From: an uncultured Bacteroides sp.
GTDB lineage: Bacteria > Bacteroidota > Bacteroidia > Bacteroidales > Bacteroidaceae
Length of the DNA: 45,795 bases
Direction of reading: 5' to 3'
Assembly (NCBI RefSeq): GCF_963678425.1
Contig: NZ_OY782856.1
Span: 1-45,795, forward strand
Both the position numbers and the translations under genes were made by a program. Below the pieces are notes generated by a model, which ran no database searches, was not told the DNA's origin, and worked only from the letters and a program-made list of their open reading frames with translations. Positions 1 through 7,260 of this stretch are shown here, piece after piece (within the stretch, counting starts at the first letter, position 1; each line of letters starts with the position of its first letter).

Positions 1-2
1 TA

Positions 3-707
3 CAATACTTTTATGAAAAGGGTTCCCGCTCACGCGAAGTTCTGACCAATTATATCGGGGAAGAGTACAAAGGAGCCATCCAATCGGACGGACTTATAGA
101 TTATAAAATCCTTGAAACTGATGAATATCCCGATATAATAAGACTTTCCTGCTTTCAACACTGCAAGCGTAAGTTCCTGGATATTGAAGCAGATAAGGAT
201 GCCACTCAAATAATAGATGTGATCAATAAGCTTTATAGGAAAGAGCATAAAATAGGGAAGCACTGGAAACCCGACAGGATATTAGAATACAGAAAAAAGT
301 ATGCCCCACCCATATTAAAGGAACTCAAAAGAAAACTCTTAAAAATACAATCCAATCCTTCCATGCTTCCAAAGAGCCCACTCTCGAAGGCGATTAATTA
401 TACCCTGAACGAGTATGACGCATTGTGCAATTATATAGACAGACCAGAATATGCCCTTGATAATAATGCCATAGAACGATACATGAGGTACATAAGCTTA
501 AGCAGGAAGAACTCTCTGTTTTGCGGAAGCCACGACGGAGCAAAGAGAACAGCACTGCTTTACTCACTGGCTTGCTCATGCAGGCTAAATGGAATAAACA
601 CGTTCGAATACTTTACGGATATATTAAACCGGATGGCTTATATCAATCCCAATGCATCCGATGAAGTTTATCAGAAACTACTTCCGAATTCCTGGACAAA
701 AGAATAA
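3..707 (+). CDS. tnpC: IS66 family transposase (TnpC), C-terminal part
   Basis: The reading frame is open from base 3 to a TAA at 705-707 and is cut off by the window edge. The visible ~234 residues are the C-terminal part of the IS66 DDE catalytic domain plus its tail. Family hallmarks are an 'IQSDG' stretch carrying a catalytic Asp, a 'DNNAIERYMR' stretch carrying the catalytic Glu, and the tail 'FCGSHDGAKRTALLYSLA'. It catalyses cut-and-paste movement of the IS. ATG 219 is only an internal Met and should not be taken as the start. I see no frameshift in the visible part, so this copy may be functional. Confidence 0.9.
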   Translation, partial: QYFYEKGSRSREVLTNYIGEEYKGAIQSDGLIDYKILETDEYPDIIRLSCFQHCKRKFLDIEADKDATQIIDVINKLYRKEHKIGKHWKPDRILEYRKKYAPPILKELKRKLLKIQSNPSMLPKSPLSKAINYTLNEYDALCNYIDRPEYALDNNAIERYMRYISLSRKNSLFCGSHDGAKRTALLYSLACSCRLNGINTFEYFTDILNRMAYINPNASDEVYQKLLPNSWTKE

Positions 708-740
708 ACCTACTATAAGCCCAGAAAATATTCTATAGGG

Positions 741-758
741 TATCGCAGAGACGCTTAC
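741..758. repeat. IS66 terminal inverted repeat (right end of nested copy)
   Basis: The sequence TATCGCAGAGACGCTTAC is shared, with one change (A to G), with 1958-1975. It marks the right end of the inserted element. The match places the junction exactly inside the tnpC remnant. Confidence 0.85.
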
Positions 759-1059
759 CTTTATCCTCCTCTTTGATTTGAGGAACTATCTTTTCTGATT
801 TGTTGGACAAGAGTTTGCCCAGTCCCCGGTTCTTACCGGTCAGCACTTGTATGTCGCCTTTCTTCTGAAGAAGGGATTCTTCCAATGAACGGACCGTATC
901 GGTTAGAATAGCAGTCTGTACAGATAGCCTTTCTATCTGCGCAGACTGCTGCTGAAGTTGTGCAGACTGCTGCCTATTTTGCTCCAGCAGAACCTTTTCT
1001 CTTTCGGAAGAAAGTCTGAGCTGATCTTCTAATAGTTCAACAATCCGTTTGTAATTCAT
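759..1059 (-). pseudogene. IS66 TnpC N-terminal fragment, disrupted
   Basis: About 100 N-terminal residues of an IS66 transposase, starting MNYKRIVELLEDQL. They hold a Gln/Leu-rich coiled coil (about residues 8-65), the leucine-zipper-like part typical of TnpC N-termini, and a 'GKNRGLGKLLSNKSEKI' stretch resembling the region ahead of the zinc-binding part. The zinc finger and the DDE catalytic domain are missing, because the frame runs into the terminal repeat of the nested IS66 copy at 758. The last residues of the open frame (stop near 733) come from that repeat. It lies 73 bp downstream of tnpB on the same strand. Confidence 0.82.
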
Positions 1060-1132
1060 GCCTTAAAGGTACGAATAATTGTTAGGATTACCAAGAAAAA
1101 TAAAGGTTATTGCTTATCTATATATTTGTATA

Positions 1133-1492
1133 TCAACGTATTAAATCTGCATAGAATCGTTTCCTGTACTTTACGGAACGGATGCAGACGCCCTCCATTA
1201 TCAGAACGAACGTCGTCCATTTCATCTCATACTGACCACTGGAAGGATTAAAACAGGGTATCTCAAAAGTGCCTCTTTCAAGTTTCTTCTGATATAAAAC
1301 AAAACCTCCGTTCTCCCAGTGTAGGATCTTGATTGACTCTCTGTTCTTACCTACAAACAGAAAAACCTCTCCCGATAGCGGGTTCCGTTTCATGTCTGAC
1401 TTTACCAACTGGTACAAAGAGTAGATACCTTTTCGCATGTCCACATAGTGAGGACAGAGAAAGTAGCTCATGGATTCTGTAAGTGCAAACAT
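1133..1492 (-). CDS. tnpB: IS66 family accessory protein TnpB
   Basis: 119 aa, the usual length for IS66 Orf2/TnpB. The family pattern is clear: 'YVDMRKGIYSLYQLVK' near the N-terminus, then 'GEVFLFVGKNRESIKILHWENGGFVLYQKKLE'. TnpB is required for IS66 transposition, but its molecular role is not well defined. It is preceded by tnpA (4 bp between genes) and followed by the disrupted tnpC. The gene looks intact. Confidence 0.9.
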   Translation of the reverse strand: MFALTESMSYFLCPHYVDMRKGIYSLYQLVKSDMKRNPLSGEVFLFVGKNRESIKILHWENGGFVLYQKKLERGTFEIPCFNPSSGQYEMKWTTFVLIMEGVCIRSVKYRKRFYADLIR

Positions 1493-1496
1493 ACTA

Positions 1497-1901
1497 TTAA
1501 TGGGTATTATATGAAAGAATAAATTTATTAAGATCTTCCTGGGTTATCTCTTTAATCGAAACAATCACTCCGTCCGGGAAAGTGATATTCACTCCTTTCA
1601 CGCATGAATAAGTGTTCTTACGGATGTCTTCTTTTTGAACTCCCGCTGTCTGAAAAGATAGAGGATAAATCCGTTGCCCTGATTCTGTTTGGACAACCGG
1701 AAAATCTGAAGGAGAATCAGAATGCACAGTGATTTCTCTTTTCAACTGGGCTACAGTAATTGAATTTCTGGACATCCAGAGTTGAATACCCTTATAATTT
1801 ATATGATGTGTTTTACAGTAATCATGCAAAGTAATAAGACTGACACTAATTTCCTGCTTGTAGCCTTCTATCGTTTTTGTGTATAGTTCGGATGATTTCA
1901 T
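1497..1901 (-). CDS. tnpA: IS66 family accessory protein TnpA-like
   Basis: 134 aa, first gene of the leftward IS66 element, starting 57 bp inside its terminal repeat. The N-terminal half reads like the IS66 Orf1 DNA-binding region ('SLITLHDYCKTHHINYKGIQLWM'). The C-terminal half ends in a short beta-rich segment containing 'ITFPDGVIVSIKE', which fits 'F-P-(D/N)-G' patterns in Bacteroidetes TnpA proteins. It is intact. The family call rests on position next to tnpB as well as on sequence. Confidence 0.8.
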   Translation of the reverse strand: MKSSELYTKTIEGYKQEISVSLITLHDYCKTHHINYKGIQLWMSRNSITVAQLKREITVHSDSPSDFPVVQTESGQRIYPLSFQTAGVQKEDIRKNTYSCVKGVNITFPDGVIVSIKEITQEDLNKFILSYNTH

Positions 1902-1957
1902 CTTTCTTCTTTTTTGGAAGACAAAGATAAAAGGCTAAATCATCACGGACAAGATGG

Positions 1958-1975
1958 TATCGCGGAGACGCTTAC
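1958..1975. repeat. IS66 terminal inverted repeat (end of interrupted copy)
   Basis: The sequence TATCGCGGAGACGCTTAC is the outer end of the leftward element, 57 bp upstream of its tnpA start. The host DNA that follows (from 1976) is unrelated to the IS. Confidence 0.85.
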
Positions 1976-2191
1976 CTTAAATAGAACGAAACCGTGATGG
2001 TTGCCCCCCGAAAGTGTGGGCTCAGTGACGGATCAGAATGCTACCATCACGGGCTAATGCATTATATTCTAATGTGTTACAAGAGATCGTGATGGAGTGA
2101 TGGTAACTTTTTAATTTTTGTAGAATTTTTACAAAGTGCGATGTAAAAAACCTCCCGCCTGCCTTTTTTTAAACGTAACCGGATGTTGAGC

Positions 2192-2230
2192 AAACTCCCG
2201 CCTGCTCTCAAAAAAAACAGGCGGGAGTTT
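2192..2230. terminator. Strong hairpin, 13-bp perfect stem
   Basis: AAACTCCCGCCTG (2192-2204) is the exact reverse complement of 2218-2230, with a 13-nt A-rich loop. A third copy of the arm core, CTCCCGCCTG, lies at 2152-2161 in the same orientation as the first. The G+C-rich stem in A+T-rich DNA resembles an intrinsic terminator, but no long T run follows on the plus strand. Confidence 0.5.
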
Positions 2231-2253
2231 GAAGCGTTATTCGCCAATAATTC

Positions 2254-2300
2254 AAAACCATTCATCAATGAATTTTATTTATTGGTGAATGGTTTTTCTC
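2254..2300. terminator. Terminator-like hairpin, 16-bp stem
   Basis: AAAACCATTCATCAAT (2254-2269) pairs with ATTGGTGAATGGTTTT (2281-2296) with a single wobble. The 11-nt loop is A+T-rich and the stem runs into a T tract (2292-2297). Either strand could use it. The gene it once served is probably lost or displaced by the IS insertion. Confidence 0.5.
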
Positions 2301-2418
2301 TGAAAAGTTATTTATCTGTTCCTATGCGTAATATAAACCTCTGCCTATATTCTGTTTATTTAGTTATAGGTTAAAAAAAGAAGCTTTTCTGAAAAGTGTT
2401 CACTTCACGTCTTTGTTG

Positions 2419-2426
2419 TACCTTTG
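2419..2426 (+). promoter_or_regulatory. Bacteroides-type -7 promoter box
   Basis: TACCTTTG matches the TAnnTTTG consensus of the primary Bacteroides sigma factor and is followed by GCAC. A clear TTTG at -33 is not seen. Transcription would start near 2433, leaving a leader of about 255 nt before the anti-sigma gene. Confidence 0.45.
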
Positions 2427-2689
2427 CACTTTATACAAAAAGAGACAGCAAGAAGATAGTTGTGAGTGGTAAGTAAAATTGTTTTTCTCTCTGCAATACT
2501 AGAAAATGGAGGAGGACAAATACCAATTCAACATAAAGAAATAATCAGATATAATTTTTAAGAGCTCAATTGACTGGATTTATTCCTAAATCCTTCTATC
2601 TATTTTATTTTTTGAAAAAAAAGTTTTTTTCTGTCCTTTTTGTTTAGAGTAGTTGTATTATTAGTGAAAGGATCCTAAAAAAGAATATT

Positions 2690-3721
2690 TTGAAAGAAGA
2701 ATTAGAACAGATAGAGCCGGAGTTGTTGTTTCGCTATTGCAAAAAACAATGTTCATCTGAAGAGCAGGAAATAGTGGAAAAAGCCATGGCTTGTTCAGAG
2801 GAATTGCGTGCAAAGATCAAACAGATAAAAAAAACGCTGGAGATAGCTGCTGATATAGAGGAGTGTGAGTCTATAGACATACCTTTAGCTTATAATAATA
2901 CACGGAAGAGAATCAAAGAGAAACACAGGGTGGTTTTGTTTCAGCTGCTTACACGATATGCTGCGATGCTGACACTTCCATTGCTATTGTCATCTATTAT
3001 CTTGGGATATCTTTATTATAACCATCAGTCAGAACCGATTCAATACGCAGAGGTAACTACCCCAACTGGCACTGTTGTTCGTTATGAGCTTCCAGACAAG
3101 TCTGTAGTTTGGCTAAATTCAGGTAGTAAATTACGCTATCCTATTCATTTTGCCAGTGACAAACGTGAGGTGGAACTGAAAGGGGAAGCTTATTTTGAAG
3201 TGCAAGCCGACAAAAAGCATCCTTTTTATGTAAATACTCCCAACAGAATGTCGGTTTATGTATATGGAACCCGATTTGATGTGAGTGCTTATGAAGATGA
3301 AAGCACTATAGAGGTGGTACTTGAAAAGGGGAAAGTGAATGTAATTGCTCCTGATCGCGAAACCGTTGTACGATTGGAGCCAGGAGAACAATTGCTTTAT
3401 GATAAGACAACAAACCGATTGAATAAAATGAAAGTCGATGTTTATGAAAAAACGGCTTGGAAAGATGGAAAGCTTATTTTTCGTAATGCCCCACTGGATG
3501 AGATGTTCCGAAGATTGGCTCGACATTATAACGTAGATATAGAGTTCCATAATAATTCAGGTAAAGAATATAACTATCGGGCAACCTTTACTAATGAAAC
3601 TCTCCCCCAGATATTAGACTATCTAAGTAAATCGACCACATTGAAGTGGAAAATTGAGGAGCCTGTTCAGAATCAAGATGAAACATTTACTAAAAAACGA
3701 ATTATTATAAACCAATATTAA
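2690..3721 (+). CDS. FecR-like anti-sigma factor (DUF4974)
   Basis: 343 aa inner-membrane anti-sigma factor. A cytoplasmic N-terminal part (about 1-85) would bind an ECF sigma factor. One membrane segment follows (about 88-110), then the periplasmic FecR domain (about 120-215, with 'GTVVRYELPDKSVVWLNSGS' and 'GEAYFEV') and a DUF4974-type domain (about 258-330). In this family the periplasmic part senses the STN domain of a SusC-like transducer. The start is a TTG at 2690, because a stop lies a few codons upstream and the next ATG is at residue 33; TTG is unusual here. The sigma gene normally found just upstream is absent, and IS66 DNA lies 700 bp upstream. The susC gene follows after 174 bp. 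Confidence 0.9.
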   Translation: MKEELEQIEPELLFRYCKKQCSSEEQEIVEKAMACSEELRAKIKQIKKTLEIAADIEECESIDIPLAYNNTRKRIKEKHRVVLFQLLTRYAAMLTLPLLLSSIILGYLYYNHQSEPIQYAEVTTPTGTVVRYELPDKSVVWLNSGSKLRYPIHFASDKREVELKGEAYFEVQADKKHPFYVNTPNRMSVYVYGTRFDVSAYEDESTIEVVLEKGKVNVIAPDRETVVRLEPGEQLLYDKTTNRLNKMKVDVYEKTAWKDGKLIFRNAPLDEMFRRLARHYNVDIEFHNNSGKEYNYRATFTNETLPQILDYLSKSTTLKWKIEEPVQNQDETFTKKRIIINQY

Positions 3722-3771
3722 CCGATCTATAAAAACACTTAGCCTATGTAATAACACACGCCGTAATAAAA

Positions 3772-3802
3772 AGAAAGGAAGCTTTAGATAAGCCTCCTTT
3801 CT
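3772..3802 (+). terminator. Hairpin between anti-sigma and susC
   Basis: AGAAAGGAAGCT (3772-3783) pairs with AGCCTCCTTTCT (3791-3802) with one wobble and a 7-nt loop. There is no T run after it. It may weaken read-through or stabilise the separate susC transcript. Confidence 0.45.
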
Positions 3803-3895
3803 AAGAACGTTGACATCCGTGAGAATCTTGCAAATACGTACGGAAGTCACAACCTTAGTTTAAATAGTATAAAAACTTTAGTCAATCGCAAATTT

Positions 3896-6800
3896 ATGAA
3901 AAAAAACCATTTGATTGTATCAAAACACAAATGTTCTTTAAATCTAAAACTCCCTTTAGTTATGAAGATTAGTTTCGTAATGTTGTTTTTTGTCGTATTT
4001 CAGTTGCAGTCAGCTACAACCTATGCACAAAGGACGAAGAGCTCTATCACATTATCAAATGCTTCCATAGAGCAAGTCTTAAACCAAATAGAGGAAAATT
4101 CAGATTATGTTTTTCTCTATAATGACAAAACTATCAATACACATCGTATTGTATCGGTAAATAGTAAAAGCGGGAATATTCCCGAAGTTCTTAATGAAAT
4201 TTTTAAAGGAACGAATATTGCTTATACAATTGTAAATAAGCAAATCATCCTTTCAACAAAAAAGGCAAATGTAGTTGCACAAGATCCTGCTTATCAAATA
4301 AAGGGTACTGTAAAAGATAAGGATGGGGAAACTCTTATAGGTGTTAACATCATGATTAAAGGTACTTCTACCGGTACTACTACTGATATGGATGGACACT
4401 TTTCTTTGCGGGCAAAGAAAGGAGATGTGTTATCTATCACTTATACCGGTTATACGTCTAAAACTGTAGCAGTTGCAGATACTCGTACTTTGGATATTGT
4501 TCTCGAAGAGAATCGTGTTGAACTGAATGAGGTTGTTGTTACTGCATTGGGAATAAAGAAAGAAGCAAAAGCATTATCCTACAATGTGCAACAGGTTGCC
4601 GCATCCGAAATTATAGGGGTTAAGGATGCAAACTTTATGAATAGCCTGGCTGGAAAGATAGCCGGTGTTACTATCAATACAAGCTCTTCTGGTATCGGAG
4701 GCTCTGCAAGAGTGGTAATGCGTGGTACAAAATCAATTTCGGGTAACAACAATGCGTTATATGTAGTTGATGGTATTCCATTGCCTTCTTTACAGGTAAA
4801 TCAGCCATCCGATTTATATTCAGGTATGGGACAGTCTGGAGATGGGGTTTCTACCTTAAACCCAGATGATATAGAGTCTATGTCTGTATTGAGCGGAGCT
4901 GCTGCTGCTGCTTTGTACGGAAGCGACGCAGCTAACGGTGTTGTGATGATTACTACAAAGAAAGGAGAAAAGAATAGTTTTTCTGTAAATATATCAAATA
5001 GTACTTCTTTCTATTCTCCTTTTGTTATGCCTAAGTTTCAGAACACCTATGGTTCTGAATCCGGGAGTTATTATAGCTGGGGAGATAAGTTATCAACACC
5101 AAGCTCTTATGATCCTAAAGACTTTTTTCAGACAGGATATAATGTAAATAACTCTATTAGCTTATCTACAGGTAGCGAAAAGAATCAAACATATTTTTCT
5201 GCATCATCTACAACAGCAGAGGGAATTATTCATAATAACGACTTAGGTAAATATAATTTCTCTATACGAAATTCCAGTAGTTTTCTTCAAGATAAACTAA
5301 ATCTTGATTTAGCTGCTATGTATATGGATATCAAAGAACAAAATATGCTTTCTCAAGGACAATATTTTAATCCTCTTGTTCCTATATATCTGTTTCCTCG
5401 CAGTGAGGATATCAGAAAATATCAAACATTTGAACGCTATAATGTTTCCCGAAACTTCAAAACTCAGTATTGGCCTTACGGAGACTTAGGTTTACAAATG
5501 CAGAACCCATACTGGATTACAGAAAGAGATATGTTTGTTAATCATAAAAACCGCTTTCTGATGAGTGGCGCATTAAAATATAACATCAATAGTTGGTTAA
5601 ATGTTATTGGTAGAGCAAAATTAGATTATAGTACTGCTGTTAATAAGAAAAAATACTCAGCATCTACTTCTGGTCTTTTTGCAGATAAATACGGAGCATT
5701 CTATAAAGATGATATATATACCCAGCAGATATATGCTGATGCTATGATGAATATTAATAAGTATTTCGGTGATATATCATTTGTTGCAACTTTAGGAACT
5801 AGTATTCGTGATGTAGTTTATGATTATTCAAGTTTAGGTGGAAATCTTCAAAGTGCTGCTAATTTGTTTTCAATTAACAATTTGAATATGTCTCAGGCAA
5901 AAACTAGCCAGGATAATTATCATGACCAGACACAGGCTATTTTTGCTACTGCACAAGTCGGATTTAAAGGGCTGGTTTATTTAGATCTAACCGCTCGTAA
6001 AGATTGGACTTCAGCTTTAGCTAATACAAAATCTAGTTCCGTTCCTTTATATCCTTCGGCTGGTATATCTACTATTCTTACAGATTTATTTCCAATTAAG
6101 TCAAAAGTCCTTTCTTTTATGAAAGCTCGTTTCTCTTATAGTGAAGTAGGTAATGCACCTCAGCGTTATATAACAATTCCTACTTATTCATTTGCATCGG
6201 GTTATCCTAAAAGTATAACTTTCTTCCCGAATGATGGCTTGGAACCTGAACGCACTAAATCTTATGAGGTAGGTTTGCAGACACAGTTATGGGGAGACAA
6301 GCTGAAATTAGATGTTTCATTGTATAAAACATCAACATATAATCAATTATTTAATCCAACGCTTTCTTCAACATCCGGATATACTAGTTTTTATGTAAAT
6401 GCTGGTCAGATTGATAATAAAGGTATAGAAGCATCTCTGAACTTAAAACAAGAACTTGGCCCTGTGCTTTGGAATTCAAACTTAGTTTATTCTCTTAATA
6501 AAAATAAGATAATTAAGTTGTTGCCATCATATACTACTCCAGGTGGAGAAACAATATCAATGAATGAGATGGATATGGGAGGTACTGGAAGTTGCAAAAC
6601 TATCTTGAAAGAAGGTGGTGCTATGGGTGATTTATATGTAACTACATTGAAAACAGATGAACATGGTTATATAAATGTAGATTATACATCTAAAGCTGTA
6701 AAGGCGGATCCCAATACCTATGTATATGCTGGTAATACTAACCCTTTGTATAACATAGGCTGGAGAAATAGCTTTGAATGGAAAGGTCTGAGTTTAGGAT

Positions 6801-7240
6801 TCTTAATCAGTGCCCGTGTGGGTGGAGTAGGTGTATCGTTAACACAAGCAGTGATGGATGCTTTTGGAGTATCACAAGCTACAGCTGATGCACGTGATAA
6901 CGGAGGCGCTTTAGTTAATGGATTTCGTATACCTGCACAGCCTTACTATCAGACTATAGGTGGTGGTACAGCTGGAGTTGGTTCTATGTATGTTTACAGT
7001 GCTACCAACGTTCGTTTAGCAGAATTGACATTTGGATACGATGTGCCTGTTAGTAAGTTGATGAGTTTTGTAAAAAGCATGAATGTTTCTTTGATTGGTC
7101 GTAATTTGTTCATGTTCTATAATAAAGCCCCTTACGATCCAGAATTAACAGCAAGTACCGGAACTTATTTTCAGGGTATAGACTATTTTATGCAGCCTAG
7201 TCTTCGTAATATCGGCTTTTCTGTAAAACTTCGTTTCTAA
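3896..7240 (+). CDS. SusC-like TonB-dependent transducer with STN domain
   Basis: 1114 aa outer-membrane glycan importer, a hybrid SusC that also signals. In order: a long signal peptide (cleavage after TYAQ, about residue 45); an STN domain (about 54-120) that contacts the FecR-like protein in the periplasm; a carboxypeptidase-regulatory-like domain (about 133-203, 'GTVKDKDGETLIGVNIMIKG'); a TonB-box region 'LNEVVVTALG' (210-219); the plug; and a beta-barrel ending in 'VKLRF' with the usual terminal Phe. It needs TonB-ExbBD energy. susD starts 20 bp downstream. The STN domain and the anti-sigma gene just upstream agree on ECF-type trans-envelope control. The substrate cannot be read from the sequence. 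Confidence 0.95.
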   Translation: MKKNHLIVSKHKCSLNLKLPLVMKISFVMLFFVVFQLQSATTYAQRTKSSITLSNASIEQVLNQIEENSDYVFLYNDKTINTHRIVSVNSKSGNIPEVLNEIFKGTNIAYTIVNKQIILSTKKANVVAQDPAYQIKGTVKDKDGETLIGVNIMIKGTSTGTTTDMDGHFSLRAKKGDVLSITYTGYTSKTVAVADTRTLDIVLEENRVELNEVVVTALGIKKEAKALSYNVQQVAASEIIGVKDANFMNSLAGKIAGVTINTSSSGIGGSARVVMRGTKSISGNNNALYVVDGIPLPSLQVNQPSDLYSGMGQSGDGVSTLNPDDIESMSVLSGAAAAALYGSDAANGVVMITTKKGEKNSFSVNISNSTSFYSPFVMPKFQNTYGSESGSYYSWGDKLSTPSSYDPKDFFQTGYNVNNSISLSTGSEKNQTYFSASSTTAEGIIHNNDLGKYNFSIRNSSSFLQDKLNLDLAAMYMDIKEQNMLSQGQYFNPLVPIYLFPRSEDIRKYQTFERYNVSRNFKTQYWPYGDLGLQMQNPYWITERDMFVNHKNRFLMSGALKYNINSWLNVIGRAKLDYSTAVNKKKYSASTSGLFADKYGAFYKDDIYTQQIYADAMMNINKYFGDISFVATLGTSIRDVVYDYSSLGGNLQSAANLFSINNLNMSQAKTSQDNYHDQTQAIFATAQVGFKGLVYLDLTARKDWTSALANTKSSSVPLYPSAGISTILTDLFPIKSKVLSFMKARFSYSEVGNAPQRYITIPTYSFASGYPKSITFFPNDGLEPERTKSYEVGLQTQLWGDKLKLDVSLYKTSTYNQLFNPTLSSTSGYTSFYVNAGQIDNKGIEASLNLKQELGPVLWNSNLVYSLNKNKIIKLLPSYTTPGGETISMNEMDMGGTGSCKTILKEGGAMGDLYVTTLKTDEHGYINVDYTSKAVKADPNTYVYAGNTNPLYNIGWRNSFEWKGLSLGFLISARVGGVGVSLTQAVMDAFGVSQATADARDNGGALVNGFRIPAQPYYQTIGGGTAGVGSMYVYSATNVRLAELTFGYDVPVSKLMSFVKSMNVSLIGRNLFMFYNKAPYDPELTASTGTYFQGIDYFMQPSLRNIGFSVKLRF

Positions 7241-7260
7241 TACTATTAAAAAACTTTGAT

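Larger units (their letters stand above)
1..758 (+). mobile_element. IS66-family element, right part (left end outside window)
   Basis: The window opens inside an IS66-type transposase read rightward. The element ends at 758 with the terminal sequence ACGCTTAC, the complement of the GTAAGCGT start typical of IS66 ends. The terminal ~18 bp (741-758) match the end of the second element at 1958-1975 except for one base. The sequence after 758 is the interrupted tnpC gene of that second, oppositely oriented element, so this copy is inserted in it. The 8 bases 759-766 (CTTTATCC) are the candidate target duplication, but the other junction lies outside the window. Confidence 0.85.
759..1975 (-). 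mobile_element. IS66-family element interrupted in tnpC
   Basis: This is the 5' part of a leftward IS66-type element with the order tnpA, tnpB, tnpC. Its terminal repeat ends at 1975; read on the minus strand it starts GTAAGCGTCTCCGCGATACC. The 8 bases 1976-1983 (CTTAAATA) would be the target duplication. The element is truncated at 759 by the other IS66 copy, so the rest of tnpC should lie to the left of the window. Its transposase is therefore inactive unless the nested element excises precisely. Confidence 0.82.
1976..2689. other. Non-coding region between IS66 and the glycan locus
   Basis: About 710 bp with no convincing gene. It contains several GTGATGG/CCATCAC copies (1993-2104), a 13-bp inverted repeat with an extra arm copy (2151-2230), a 16-bp inverted repeat (2254-2296), a Bacteroides-type -7 box (2419-2426), and a ~260-nt T-rich leader before the anti-sigma gene. 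A 63-codon frame at 2183-2374 runs through both inverted repeats and is not believable as a gene. Confidence 0.7.

Noticed and set aside
2183..2374. 63-codon plus-strand frame upstream of the anti-sigma gene
   Set aside because: It runs through both inverted repeats, its protein resembles no family I know, and the opposite strand is equally open.
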